In this document: positions 47,605-60,748 of the stretch, one piece after another
Numbering within the stretch: the stretch's first letter is position 1
How the letters are laid out: the number at the start of each line of letters is the position of its first letter
From: Tupaia tana
Taxonomy: Eukaryota > Chordata > Mammalia > Scandentia > Tupaiidae
DNA: 64,000 nucleotides
NCBI GenBank assembly: GCA_026018925.1
Contig: JAKSZU010000273.1
Span: 124,001-188,000, forward strand
Reading direction: 5' to 3'
The notes under the pieces: generated by a model
Databases searched by the model: none
The model's input: only the letters and a program-made list of their open reading frames with translations
What the model was told of the DNA's origin: nothing
Made by a program: the position numbers and the translations under genes

Positions 47605-50600
47605 GAGCCCCTCTGGCCTTCTGTACCTGTCTCTGTGTCCCTGAGGTCTCTGTCTCTCTCTGCTCCTGTCTCCTCATTTTTTTTGGTAATTTTTCTTTTT
47701 ACGATTTTTTGAAAGGCAGAATTTCTCTCTGCCTCTCAGCTCCATCTTTTGTTTTGTTAATAAGCCCTTCTGCTCCTTTCTCCCATGCAGGAGAGTTGAG
47801 CCATTCTCTGAGTAGATTCCACATGGATACTGGGAACTGGATATTTCAGGGCACAGGCGAAATGAAGATTTCCTACTCATAATTCAGCCTCCAGCAAGCA
47901 AAGCTAGTGTGGTAGGGAGCCCCTCTGGCCTTCTATCCCTGTCTCTGTTTCTCTGAGGTCTCTGTCTCTCTCTGCTCCTGTCTCCTCATTTTTTTTTGGT
48001 AATTTTTCCTTTTTACGATTTTTTTTAAAGGTAGAATTTCTCTCTGGCTCTCAGCTCCATCTCTTGTTTAGTTAATAGGCCCTTCTGCTCCTTTCTCCCA
48101 TGCAGGAGAGTTGAGCCATTCTCTGAGAAGTATCCACATGGATACTGGGAACTAGATATTTCAGGGCACAGGCGAAATGAAGATTTTCTACTCATAATTC
48201 AGCCTCCAGCAAGCAAAGCTAGTGTGGTAGGGAGCCCCTCTGGCCTTCTATCCCTGTCTCTGTGTCTCTGAGGTCTCTGTCTCTCTCTGCTCCTGTCTCC
48301 TCATTTTTTTTGGTAATTTTTCCTTTTTACGATTTTTTTAAAGGTAGAATTTCTCTCTAACTCTCAGCTCCATCTTTTGTTATGTTAATAAGCCCTTCTG
48401 CTCCTTTCTCCCAGGCAGGAGAGTAGAGCCATTCTCTGAGAAGTTTCCACATGGATACTGGGAACTAGATATTTCAGGGCACAGGCGAAATGAAGATTTT
48501 CTACTCATAATTCAGCCTCCAGCAAGCAAAGCTAGTGTGGTAGGGAGCCCCTCTGGCCTTCTATCCCTGTCTCTGTGTCTCTGATATCTCTGTCTCTCAC
48601 TGCACCTGTCTACTCATATTTTTTTGGTAATTTTTCCTTTTTACGATTTTTTTAAAGGTAGAATTTCTCTCTGACTCTCAGCTCCATCTCTTGTTTAGTT
48701 AATAGGCCCTTCTGCTCCTTTCTCCCATGCAGGAGAGTTGAGCCATTCTCTGAGAAGATTCCACATGGATACTGGGAACTACATGTTTCAGGGCACAGGC
48801 GAAATGAAGATTTTCTACTCATAATTCAGCCTCCATCAAGCAAAGCTAGTGTGGTAGGGAGCCCCTCTGGCCTTCTATCCCTGTCTCTGTGTCTCTGAGG
48901 TCTCTGTCTCTCTCTACTCCTGTCTCCTCATATTTTTTTGGTAATTTTTCCTATTTACGATTTTATTAAAGGTAGAATTTCTCTCTGGCTCTCAGCTCCA
49001 TCTTTTGTTTTGTTAATAAGCACTTCTGTTCTTTTCTCCCAGGCAGGAGAGTTGAGCCATTCTCTGAGAAGACTCCACATGGATACTGGGATCTAGATAT
49101 TTCAGGGCACAGGCGAAATGAAGATTTTCTACACATAATTCAGCCTCCAGCAAGCAAAGCTATTGTGGTATGGAGCCCCTCTGGCCTTCTATCCCTGTCT
49201 CTGTGTCTCTGAGGTCTCTGTCTCTCTCTGCTCCTGTCTCCTCATTATTTTGGTAATTTTTCCTTTTTACGATTTTTTTAAAGGTAGAATTTCTCTCTGG
49301 CTCTCAGCTCCATCTCTTGTTTAGTTAATAGGCCCTTCTGCTCCTTTCTCCCATGCAGGAGAGTTGAGCCATTCTCTGAGAAGATTCCACATGGATACTG
49401 GGAACTAGATATTTCAGGGCACAGGCGAAATGAAGATTTTCTACTCATAATTCAGCCTCCAGCAAGCAAACTAGAGTGGTAGGGAGCCCCTCTGGCCTTC
49501 TATCCCTGTCTCTGTGTCTCTGAGGTCTCTGTCTCTCTCTGCTCCTGTCTCCTCATTTTTTGGTAATTTTTCCTTTTTACGATTTTTTTAAAGTTAGAAT
49601 TTCTCTCTGGCTCTCATCTCCATCTTTTGTTTTGTTAATAAGCCCTTCTGCTCCTTTCTCCCAGGCAGCAGAGTTGAGCCATTCTCTGAGAAGATTCCAC
49701 ATGGACACTGGGAACTAGATATTTCAGGGCACAGGAGAAATGAAGATTTTCTACTCGTAATTCAGCCTCCAGCAAGCAAAGCTAGTGTGGTAGGGAGCCC
49801 CTCTGGCCTTCTATCCCTGTCTCTCTGTCTCTGAGGTCTCTGTCTCTCTCTGCTCCTGTCTCCTCATTTTTTTTGGTAATTTTTCCTTTTTATGATTCTT
49901 TTAAAGGTAGAATTTCTCTCTGGCTCTCAGCTCCATCTTTTGTTTTGTTAATAAGCCCTTCTGCTCCTTTCTCCCATGTAGGAGAGTTGAGCCATTCTCT
50001 GAGAAGATTCCACATGGATACTGGGAACTAGATATTTCAGGGCACAGGCGGAATGAAGATTTTCTACTCATAATTCAGCCTCCAGCAAGCAAAGCTAGTG
50101 TGGTAGGGAGCCCCTCTGGCCTTCTATCCCTGTCTCTGTGTCTCTGAGGTCTTTGTCTCTCTCTTCTCCTGTCTCCTCATTTTTTTTGGTAATTTTTCTT
50201 TTTATGATTTTTTTAAAGGCAGAATTTCTCTCTGGCTCTCAGCTCCATCTTTTGTTTTGTTAATAAGCCCTTCTGCTCCTTTCTCCCATGCAGGAGAGTT
50301 GAGCCATTCTCTGAGTAGATTCCACATGGATACTGGGAACTAGATATTTCAGGGCACAGGCGAAATGAAGATTTTCTACTCATAATTCAGCCTCCAGCAA
50401 GCAAAGCTAGTGTGGTAGGGAGCCCCTCTGGCCTTCTATCCCTGTCTCTGTTTCTCTGAGGTCTCTGTCTCTCTCTGCTCCTGTCTCCACATTTTTTTTT
50501 GGTAATTTTTCCTTTTTACGATTTTTTTAAAGGTAGAATTTCTCTCTGGCTCTCAGCTCCATCTCTTGTTTAGTTAATAGGCCCTTCTGCTCCTTTCTCC

Positions 50601-52510
50601 CATGCAGGAGAGTTGAGCCATTCTCTGAGAAGATTCCACATGGATACTGGGAACTAGATATTTCAGGGCACAGGCGAAATGAAGATTTTCTACTCATAAT
50701 TCAGCCTCCAGCAAGCAAAGCTAGTGTGGTAGGGAGCCCCTCTGGCCTTCTATCCCTGTCTCTGTGTCTCTGAGGTCTCTTTATCTCTCTGCTCCTGTCT
50801 CCTCATTTTTTTTGGTAATTTTTCCTTTTTACGATTTTTTTAAAGGTAGAATTTCTCTCTGGCTCTCAGCTCCATCTTTTGTTTTGTTAATAAGCCCTTC
50901 TGCTCCTTTCTCCCAGGCAGCAGAGTTGAACCATTCTCTGAGAAGATTCCACATGGACACTGGGAACTAGATATTTCAGGGCACAGGCGAAATGAAGATT
51001 TTCTACTCATAATTCAACCTCCAGCAAGCAAAGCTAGTGTGGTAGGGAGCCCCTCTGGCCTTCTATCCCTGTCTTTCTGTCTCTGAGGTCTCTGTCTCTC
51101 TCTGCTCCTGTCTCCTCATTTTTTTTGGTAATTTTTCCTTTTTACGATTCTTTTAAAGGTAGAATTTATCTCTGGCTCTCAGCTCCATCTTTTGTTTTGT
51201 TAATAACCCCTTCTGCTCCTTTCTCCCAGGCAGGAGAGTTGAGCCATTCTCTGAGAAGATTCCACATGGATACTGGGAACTAGATATTTCAGGGCACAGG
51301 CGAAATGAAGATTTTCTACTCATAATTCAGCCTCCAGCAAGCAAAGCTAGTGTGGTAGGGAGCCCCTCTGGCCTTCTATCCCTGTCTCTGTGTCTCTGAG
51401 GTCTTTGTCTCTCTCTGCTCCTGTCTCCTCATTTTTTTTGGTAATTTTTCTTTTTACGATTTTTTTAAAGGCAGAATTTCTCTCTGGCTGTCAGCTCTAT
51501 CTTTTGTTTTGTTAATAAGCCCTTCTGCTCCTTTCTCCCATGCAGGAGAGTTAAGCCATTCTCTGAGTAGATTCCACATGGATACTGGGAACTACATATT
51601 TCAGGGCACAGGCGAAATGAAGATTTTCTCCTCATAATTCAGCCTCCAGCAAGCAAAGCTAGTGTGGTAGGGAGCCCCTCTGGCCTTCTATCCCTGTCTC
51701 TGTTTCTCTGAGGTCTCTGTCTCTCTCTGCTCCTGTCTCCTCATTTTTTTTTGGTAATTTACCCTTTTTACGATTTTTTTAAAGGTAGAATTTCTCACTG
51801 GCTCTCAGCTCCATCTCTTGTTTAGTTAATAGGCCCTTCTGCTCCTTTCTCCCATGCAGGAGACTTGAGCCATTCTCTGAGAAGTTTCCACATGGATACT
51901 GGGAACTAGATATTTCAGGTCACAGGCTAAATGAAGATTTTCTACTCATAATTCAGCCTCCAGCAAGCAAAGCTAGTGTGGTAGGGAGCCCCTCTGGCCT
52001 TCTATCCCTGTCTCTGTGTCTCTGAGGTCTTTGTCTCTCTCTGCTCCTGTCTCCTCATTTTTTTGGTAATTTTTCCTTTTTGCGATTTTTTTAAAGGTAG
52101 AATTTCTCTCTGGCTCTCAGCTCCATCTTTTGTTTTGTTAATAAGCCCTTCTGCTCCTTTCTCCCAGGCAGGAGAGTAGAGCCATTCTCTGAGAAGATTC
52201 CACATGGATACTGGGAACTACATATTTCAGGGCACAGGCGAAATGAAGATTTTCTAGTCATAATTCAGCTACCAGCAAGCAAAGCTAGTGTGGTAGGGAG
52301 CCCCTCTGGCCTTCTATCCCTGTCTCTGTGTCTCTGAGGTCTCTGTCTCTCTCTGCTCCTGTCTCCTCATATTTTTTTGGTAATTTTTCCTATTTACGAT
52401 TTTATTAAAGGTAGAATTTCTCTCTGGCTCTCAGCTCCATCTTTTGTTTTGTTAATAAGCCCTTCTGCTCTTTTCTCCCAGGCAGGAGAGTTGAGCCATT
52501 CTCTGAGAAG
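47504..52510 (+). repeat. 16-monomer HOR (~5,007 bp), copy 2
   Basis: The same ordered tags as the preceding copy appear here. Differences seen are few: 'ctgaggtctctttatc' at 50770 against 'ctggggtctctttatc' at 45762, and small T-run changes. At the right end the last monomer continues as 'agactcc'/'gatct' instead of switching to 'agtttcc'/'ggtcac', so the tandem duplication ends there. Confidence 0.85.
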
Positions 52511-53999
52511 ACTCCACATGGATACTGGGATCTAGATATTTCAGGGCACAGGCGAAATGAAGATTTTCTACTCATAATTCAGCCTCCAGCAAGCAAAGCT
52601 ATTGTGGTATGGAGCCCCTCTGGCCTTCTATCCCTGCCTCTGTGTCTCTGAGGTCTCTGTCTCTCTCTGCTCCTGTCTCCTCATTATTTTGGTAATTTTT
52701 CCTTTTTACGATTTTTTTTAAAGGTAGAATTTCTCTCTGGCTCTCAGCTCCATCTCTTGTTTAGTTAATAGGCCCTTCTGCTCCTTTCTCCCATGCAGGA
52801 GAGTTGAGCCATTCTCTGAGAAGATTCCACATGGATACTGGGAACTGGATATTTCAGGGCACAGGCGAAATGAAGATTTTCTACTCATAATTCAGCCTCC
52901 AGCAAGCAAACTAGAGTGGTAGGGAGCCCCTCTGGCCTTCTATCCCTGTCTCTGTGTCTCTGAGGTCTCTGTCTCTCTCTGCTCCTGTCTCCTCATTTTT
53001 TGGTAATTTTTCCTTTTTACGATTTTTTTAAAGGTAGAATTTCTCTCTGGCTCTCAGCTCCATCTTTTGTTTTGTTAATAAGCCCTTCTGCTCCTTTCTC
53101 CCAGGCAGCAGAGTTGAGCCATTCTCTGAGAAGATTCCACATGGACACTGGGAACTAGATATTTCAGGGCACAGGCGAAATGAAGATTTTCTACTCGTAA
53201 TTCAGCCTCCAGCAAGCAAAGCTAGTGTGGTAGGGAGCCCCTCTGGCCTTCTATCCCTGTCTCTCTGTCTCTGAGGTCTCTGTCTCTCTCTGCTCCTGTC
53301 TCCTCATTTTTTTTGGTAATTTTTCCTTTTTATGATTCTTTTAAAGGTAGAATTTCTCTCTGGCTCTCAGCTCCATCTTTTGTTTTGTTAATAAGCCCTT
53401 CTGCTCCTTTCTCCCATGTAGGAGAGTTGAGCCATTCTCTGAGAAGATTCCACATGGATAGTGGGAATTAGATATTTCAGGGCACAGGCGAAATGAAGAT
53501 TTTCTACTCATAATTCAGACTCCAGCAAGCAAAGCTAGTGTGGTAGGGAGCCCCTCTGGCCTTCTATCCCTGTCTCTGTGTCTCTGAGGTCTTTGTCTCT
53601 CTCTGCTCCTGTCTCCTCATTTTTTTTGGTCATTTTTCTTTTTACGATTTTTTTAAAGGCAGAATTTCCCTCTGGCTCTCAGCTCCATCTTTTGTTTTGT
53701 TAATAAGCCCTTCTGCTCCTTTCTCCCATGCAGGAGAGTTGAGCCATTCTCTGAGTAGATTCCACATGGATACTGGGAACTAGATATTTCAGGGCACAGG
53801 CGAAATGAAGATTTTCTACTCGTAATTCAGCCTCCAGCAAGCAAAGCTAGTGTGGTAGGGAGCCCCTCTGGCCTTCTATCCCTGTCTCTCTGTCTCTGAG
53901 GTCTCTGTCTCTCTCTGCTCCTGTCTCCTCATATTTTTGGTAATTTTTCCTTTTTATGATTCTTTTAAAGGTAGAATTTCTCTCTGGCTCTCAGCTCCA
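52511..53999 (+). repeat. Transition stretch between the 5 kb and 4 kb HORs
   Basis: About five monomers follow the central-region order: the 'attgtggtatgg' end, a 'cattattttgg' class B unit ending 'gcaaactagagtgg', a 'gcagcag'/'ctcgtaattc' unit, and a 'tatgattctttt' unit. They carry private changes such as 'ggtcatttttc' near 53629, 'atagtgggaatt' near 53458 and 'cagactcc' near 53516. The 'ctcgtaattc' tag appears twice within 700 bp (53197 and 53819), which points to a local insertion or duplication of two monomers. Confidence 0.7.
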
Positions 54000-54171
54000 T
54001 CTTTTGTTTTGTTAATAAGCCCTTCTGCTCCTTTCTCCCATGCAGGAGAGTTGAGCCATTCTCTGAGTAGATTCCACATGGATACTGGGAACTAGATATT
54101 TCAGGGCACAGGCGAAATGAAGATTTTCTACTCATAATTCAGCCTCCAGCAAGCAAAGCTAGTGTGGTAGG
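53860..54171 (+). repeat. Hybrid monomer at the 13-monomer HOR left edge
   Basis: The 5' part ('ctctctgtctctg', 'catatttttgg', 'tatgattctttt') matches the monomer near 57605. The 3' part ('catgcagg', 'gagtaga') matches the one after it, near 57917. The switch lies between about 53972 and 54043. Confidence 0.75.
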
Positions 54172-57100
54172 GAGCCCCTCTGGCCTTCTATCCCTGTCTC
54201 TGTTTCTCTGAGGTCTCTGTCTCTCTCTGCTCCTGTCTCCTCATTTTTTTTTGGTAATTTTTCCTTTTTACGATTTTTTTAAAGGTAGAATTTCTCTCTG
54301 GCTCTCAGCTCCATCTCTTGTTTAGTTAATAGGCCCTTCTGCTCCTTTCTCCCATGCAGGAGAGTTGAGCCATTCTCTGAGAAGATTCCACATGGATACT
54401 GGGAACTAGATATTTCAGGGCACAGGCGAAATGAAGATTTTCTACTCATAATTCAGCCTCCAGCAAGCAAAGCTAGTGTGGTAGGGAGCCCCTCTGGCCT
54501 TCTATCCCTGTCTCTGTGTCTCTGAGGTCTCTTTATCTCTCTGCTCCTGTCTCCTCATTTTTTTTGGTAATTTTTCCTTTTTACGATTTTTTTAAAGGTA
54601 GAATTTCTCTCTGGCTCTCAGCTCCATCTTTTGTTTTGTTAATAAGCCCTTCTGCTCCTTTCTCCCAGGCAGGAGAGTTGAGCGATTCTCTGAGAAGATT
54701 TCACATGGACACTGGGAACTAGATATTTCAGGGCACAGGCGAAATGAAGATTTTCTACTCATAATTCAGCCTCCAGCAAGCAAAGCTAGTGTGGTAGGGA
54801 GCCCCTCTGGCCTTCTATCCCTGTCTTTCTGTCTCTGAGGTCTCTGTCTCTCTCTGCTCCTGTCTCCTCATTTTTTTTGGTAATTTACCCTTTTTACGAT
54901 TTCTTTAAAGGTAGAATTTCTCTCTTGCTCTCACCTCCATCTCTTGTTTAGTTAATAGGCCCTTCTGCTCATTTCTCCCATGCAGGAGAGTTGAGCCATT
55001 CTCTGAGAAGTATCCACATGGATACTGGGAACTAGATATTTCAGGTCACAGGCGAAATGAAGATTTTCTAATCATAATTCAGCCTCCAGCAAGCAAAGCT
55101 AGTGTGGTAGGGAGCCCCTCTGGCCTTCTATCCCTGTCTCTGTGTCTCTGAGGTCTCTGTCTCTCTCTGCTCCTGTCTCCCCTTTTTTTTTTGGTAATTT
55201 TTCCTTTTTACGATTTTTTTAAAGGTAGAATTTCTCTCTGACTCTCAGCTCCATCTTTTGTTTTGTTAATAAGGCCTTCTGCTCCTTTCTCCCAGGCAGG
55301 AGAGTAGAGCCATTCTCTGAGAAGGTTCCACATGGATACTGGGAACTACATATTTCAGGGCACAGGCGAAATGAAGATTTTCTACTCATAATTCAGCCTC
55401 CAGGAAGCAAAGCTAGTGTGGTAGGGAGCCCCTCTGGCCTTCTATCCCTGTCTCTGTGTCTCTGATATCTCTGTCTCTCACTGCTCCTGTCTACTCCTTT
55501 TTTTTTGGTAATTTTTCCTTTTTACGATTTTTTTAAAGGTAGAATTTCTCTCTGGCTCTCAGCTCTATCTCTTGTTTAGTTAATAGGCCCTCCTGCTCCT
55601 TTCTCCCATGCAGGAGAGTTGAGCCATTCTCTGAGAAGATTCCACATGGATACTGGGAACTACATATTTCAGGGCACAGGCGAAATGAAGATTTTCTACT
55701 CATAATTCAGCCTCCAACAAGCAAAGCTAGTGTGGTAGGGAGCCCCTCTGGCCTTCTATCCCTGTCTCTGTGTCTCTGAGGTCTCTGTCTCTCTCTGCTA
55801 CTGTCTCCTCATTTTTTTTGGTAATTTTTCCTTTTTGCGATTTTTTTAAAGGTAGAATTTCTCTCTGGCTCTCATCTCCATCTTTTGTTTTGTTAATAAG
55901 CCCTTCTGCTCCTTTCTCCCAGGCAGGAGAGTAGAGCCATTCTCTGAGAAGATTCCACATGGATACTGGGAACTACATATTTCAGGGCACAGGCGAAATG
56001 AAGATTTTTCTACTCATAATTCAGCCTCCAGCAAGCAAAGCTAGTGTAGTAGGGAGCCCCTCTGGCCTTCTATCCCTGTCTCTGTGTCTCTGAGGTCTCT
56101 GTCTCTCTCTGCTCCTGTCTCCTCATATTTTTTTGGTAATTTTTCCTATTTACGATTTTATTAAAGGTAGAATTTCTCTCTGGCTCTCAGCTCCATCTTT
56201 TGTTTTGTTAATAAGCCCTTCTGCTCTTTTCTCCCAGGCAGGAGAGTTGAGCCATTCTCTGAGAAGACTCCACATGGATACTGGGATCTAGATATTTCAG
56301 GGCACAGGCGAAATGAAGATTTTCTACTCATAATTCAGCCTCCAGCAAGCAAAGCTATTGTGGTATGGAGCCCCTCTGGCCTTCTATCCCTGTCTCTGTG
56401 TCTCTGAGGTCTCTGTCTCTCTCTGCTCCTGTCTCCTCATTATTTTGGTAATTTTTCCTTTTTACGATTTTTAAAGGTAGAATTTCTCTCTGGCTCTCAG
56501 CTCCATCTTTTGTTTTGTTAATAAGCCCTTCTGCTCCTTTCTCCCATGTAGGAGAGTTGAGGCATTCTCTGAGAAGATTCCACATGGATACTGGGAAATA
56601 GATATTTCAGGGCACAGGCGAAATGAAGATTTTCTACTCATAATTCAGCCTCCAGCAAGCAAAGCTAGTGTGGTAGGGAGCCCCTCTGGCCTTCTATCCC
56701 TGTCTCTGTGTCTCTGAGGTCTTTGTCTCTCTCTGCTCCTGTCTCCTCATTTTTTTTGGTAATTTTTCTTTTTACGATTTTTTTAAAGGCAGAATTTCTC
56801 TCTGGCTCTCAGCTCCATCTTTTGTTTTGTTAATAAGCCCTTCTGCTCCTTTCTCCCATGCAGGAGAGTTGAGCCATTCTATGAGTAGATTCCACATGGA
56901 TACTGGGAACTAGCTATTTCAGGGCACAGGCGAAATGAAGATTTTCTACTCATAATTCAGCCTCCAGCGAGCAAAGCTAGTGTGGTAGGGAGCCCCTCTG
57001 GCCTTCTATCCCTGTCTCTGTGTCTCTGAGGTCTTTGCCTCTCTCTGCTCCTGTCTCCTCATAATTTTTTTGGTAATTTTTACTTTTTACGATTTTTTGA

Positions 57101-58065
57101 AAGGTAGAATTTCTCTCTGGCACTCAGCTCCATCTTTTGTTTTGTTAATAAGCCCTTCTGCTCCTTTCTCCCAGGCAGGAGAGTTGAGCCGTCCTCTGAG
57201 AAGATTCCACATGGATACTGGGAACTAGATATTTCAGGGCACAGGCGAAATGAAGATTTTCTACTCATAATTCAGCCTCCAGCAAGCAAACTAGAGTGGT
57301 AGGGAGCCCCTCTGGTCTTCTATCCCTGTCTCTGTGTCTCTGAGGTCTCTGTCTCTCTCTGCTCCTGTCTCCACATTTTTTGGTAATTTTTCCTTTTTAC
57401 GATTTTTTTAAAGGTAGAATTTCTCTCTGGCTCTCAGCTCCATCTTTTGTTTTGTTAATAAGCCCTTCTGCTCCTTTCTCCCAGGCAGCAGAGTTGAGCC
57501 ATTCTCTGAGAAGATTCCACATGGACACTGGGAACTAGATATTTCAGGGCACAGGCGAAATGAAGATTTTCTACTCGTAATTCAGCCTCCAGCAAGCAAA
57601 GCTAGTGTGGTAGGGAGCCCCTCTGGCCTTCTATCCCTGTCTCTCTGTCTCTGAGGTCTCTGTCTCTCTCTGCTCCTGCCTCCTCATATTTTTGGTAATT
57701 TTTCCTTTTTATGATTCTTTTAAAGGTAGAATTTCTCTCTGGCTCTCAGCTCCATCTTTTGTTTTGTTAATAAGCCCTTCTGCTCCTTTCTCCCATGTAG
57801 GAGAGTTGAGCCATTCTCTGAGAAGATTCCACATGGATACTGGGAACTAGATATTTCAGGGCACAGGCGAAATGAAGATTTTCTACTCATAATTCAGCCT
57901 CCAGCAAGCAAAGCTAGTGTGGTAGGGAGCCCCTCTGGCCTTCTAACCCTGTCTCTGTGTCTCTGAGGTCTTTGTCTCTCTCTGCTCCTGTCTCCTCATT
58001 TTTTTTGGTAATTTTTCTTTTTACGATTTTTTAAAGGCAGAATTTCTCTCTGGCTCTCAGCTCCA
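54000..58065 (+). repeat. 13-monomer HOR (~4,066 bp), copy 1
   Basis: Tags repeat at an offset of 4,066 bp: 'ctctttatctc'/'gagcgatt', 'tctcttgctctcacctcc', 'ctccccttttttttt'/'aaggcctt'/'agaaggttcc', 'ctactccttttttttt'/'ccaacaagc', and 'tgctactg'/'ttttgcgat'/'gtgtagtagg'. The second part (56156-58065) contains the 'gaggcatt'/'gaaatagat', 'ctagctat'/'gcgagc' and 'cataattttttt'/'gccgtcctct' monomers. The left boundary falls in a hybrid monomer. Confidence 0.8.
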
Positions 58066-60221
58066 TCTTTTGTTTTGTTAATAAGCCCTTCTGCTCCTTT
58101 CTCCCATGCAGGAGAGTTGAGCCATTCTCTGAGTAGATTCCACATGGATACTGGGAACTAGATATTTCAGGGCACAGGCGAAATGAAGAATTTCTACTCA
58201 TAATTCAGCCTCCAGCAAGCAAAGCTAGTGTGGTAGGGAGCCCCTCTGGCCTTCTATCCCTGTCTCTGTTTCTCTGAGGTCTCTGTCTCTCTCTGCTCCT
58301 GTCTCCTCATTTTTTTTTGGTAATTTTTCCTTTTTACGATTTTTTTAAAGGTAGAATTTCTCTCTGGCTCTCAGCTCCATCTCTTGTTTAGTTAATAGGC
58401 CCTTCTGCTCCTTTCTCCCATGCAGGAGAGTTGAGCCATTCTCTGAGAAGATTCCACATGGATACTGGGAACTAGATATTTCAGGGCACAGGCGAAATGA
58501 AGATTTTCTACTCATAATTCAGCCTCCAGCAAGCAAAGCTAGTGTGGTAGGGAGCCCCTCTGGCCTTCTATCCCTGTCTCTGTGTCTCTGAGGTCTCTTT
58601 ATCTCTCTGCTCCTGTCTCCTCATTTTTTTTGGTAATTTTTCCTTTTTACGATTTTTTTAAAGGTAGAATTTCTCTCTGGCTCTCAGCTCCATCTTTTGT
58701 TTTGTTAATAAGCCCTTCTGCTCCTTTCTCCCAGGCAGCAGAGTTGAGCGATTCTCTGAGAAGATTCCACATGGACACTGGGAACTAGATATTTCAGGGC
58801 ACAGGCGAAATGAAGATTTTCTACTCATAATTCAGCCTCCAGCAAGCAAAGCTAGTGTGGTAGGGAGCCCCTCTGGCCTTCTATCCCTGTCTTTCTGTCT
58901 CTGAGGTCTCTGTCTCTCTCTGCTCCTGTCTCCTCATTTTTTTTTGGTAATTTACCCTTTTTACGATTTTTTTAAAGGTAGAATTTCTCTCTTGCTCTCA
59001 CCTCCATCTCTTGTTTAGTTAATAGGCCCTTCTGCTCCTTTCTCCCATGCAGGAGAGTTGAGCCATTCTCTGAGAAGTTTCCACATGGATACTGGGAACT
59101 AGATATTTCAGGTCACAGGCGAAATGAAGATTTTCTACTCATAATTCAGCCTCCAGCAAGCAAAGCTAGTGTGGTAGGGAGCCCCTCTGGCCTTCTATCC
59201 CTGTCTCTGTGTCTCTGAGGTCTCTGTCTCTCTCTGCTCCTGTCTCCCCTTTTTTTTTGGTAATTTTTCCTTTTTACGATATTTTTAAAGGTAGAATTTC
59301 TCTCTGACTCTCAGCTCCATCTTTTGTTTTGTTAATAAGGCCTTCTGCTCCTTTCTCCCAGGCAGGAGAGTAGAGCCATTCTCTGAGAAGGTTCCACATG
59401 GATACTGGGAACTACATATTTCAGGGCACAGGCGAAATGAAGATTTTCTACTCATAATTCAGCCTCCAGGAAGCAAAGCTAGTGTGGTAGGGAGCCCCTC
59501 TGGCCTTCTATCCCTGTCTCTGTGTCTCTGATATCTCTGTCTCTCACTGCTCCTGTCTACTCCTTTTTTTTTGGTAATTTTTCCTTTTTACGATTTTTTT
59601 AAAGGTAGAATTTCTCTCTGGCTCTCAGCTCCATCTCTTGTTTAGTTAATAGGCCCTCCTGCTCCTTTCTCCCATGCAGGAGAGTTGAGCCATTCTCTGA
59701 GAAGATTCCACATGGATACTGGGAACTACATATTTCAGGGCACAGGCGAAATGAAGATTTTCTACTCATAATTCAGCCTCCAACAAGCAAAGCTAGTGTG
59801 GTAGGGAGCCCCTCTGGCCTTCTATCCCTGTCTCTGTGTCTCTGAGGTCTCTGTCTCTCTCTGCTACTGTCTCCTCATTTTTTTTGGTAATTTTTCCTTT
59901 TTGCGATTTTTTTAAAGGTAGAATTTCTCTCTGGCTCTCAGCTCCATCTTTTGTTTTGTTAATAAGCCCTTCTGCTCCTTTCTCCCAGGCAGGAGAGTAG
60001 AGCCATTCTCTGAGAAGATTCCACATGGATACTGGGAACTACATATTTCAGGGCACAGGCGAAATGAAGATTTTTCTACTCATAATTCAGCCTCCAGCAA
60101 GCAAAGCTAGTGTAGTAGGGAGCCCCTCTGGCCTTCTATCCCTGTCTCTGTGACTCTGAGGTCTCTGTCTCTCTCTGCTCCTGTCTCCTCATATTTTTTT
60201 GGTAATTTTTCCTATTTACGA
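58066..60221 (+). repeat. 13-monomer HOR, partial copy 2
   Basis: This matches 54000-56155 in order. One difference is 'gcagcag' here (58735) against 'gcaggag' at 54670; another is 'agtttcc' against 'agtatcc' in the following monomer. The match stops near 60222, where the sequence switches from the 'cctatttacg' monomer to a 'gcagaat'/'ctatgagtaga' monomer normally found two units later. Confidence 0.8.
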
Positions 60222-60433
60222 TTTTTTTAAAGGCAGAATTTCTCTCTGGCTCTCAGCTCCATCTTTTGTTTTGTTAATAAGCCCTTCTGCTCCTTTCTCC
60301 CATGCAGGAGAGTTGAGCCATTCTATGAGTAGATTCCACATGGATACTGGGAACTAGCTATTTCAGGGCACAGGCGAAATGAAGATTTTCTACTCATAAT
60401 TCAGCCTCCAGCGAGCAAAGCTAGTGTGGTAGG
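60120..60433 (+). repeat. Hybrid monomer ending 13-monomer copy 2
   Basis: The 5' part ('catattttttt', 'cctatttacg') matches 56054. The 3' part ('gcagaat', 'ctatgagtaga', 'ctagctat', 'gcgagc') matches the monomer at about 56677. The switch is near 60222, and two monomer lengths are skipped. Confidence 0.8.
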
Positions 60434-60748
60434 GAGCCCCTCTGGCCTTCTATCCCTGTCTCTGTGTCTCTGAGGTCTTTGCCTCTCTCTGCTCCTGTCT
60501 CCTCATAATTTTTTTGGTAATTTTTACTTTTTACGATTTTTTGAAAGGTAGAATTTCTCTCTGGCACTCAGCTCCATCTTTTGTTTTGTTAATAAGCCCT
60601 TCTGCTCCTTTCTCCCAGGCAGGAGAGTTGAGCCGTCCTCTGAGAAGATTCCACATGGATACTGGGAACTAGATATTTCAGGGCACAGGCGAAATGAAGA
60701 TTTTCTACTCATAATTCAGCCTCCAGCAAGCAACGCTAGTGTGGTAGG

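Noticed and set aside
29322-52510. Assembly artefact as the explanation for the near-identical blocks
   Set aside because: The copies carry scattered private single-base and T-run differences, and their junctions fall inside plausible hybrid monomers, so a real duplication is favoured. Only spanning reads could settle it.
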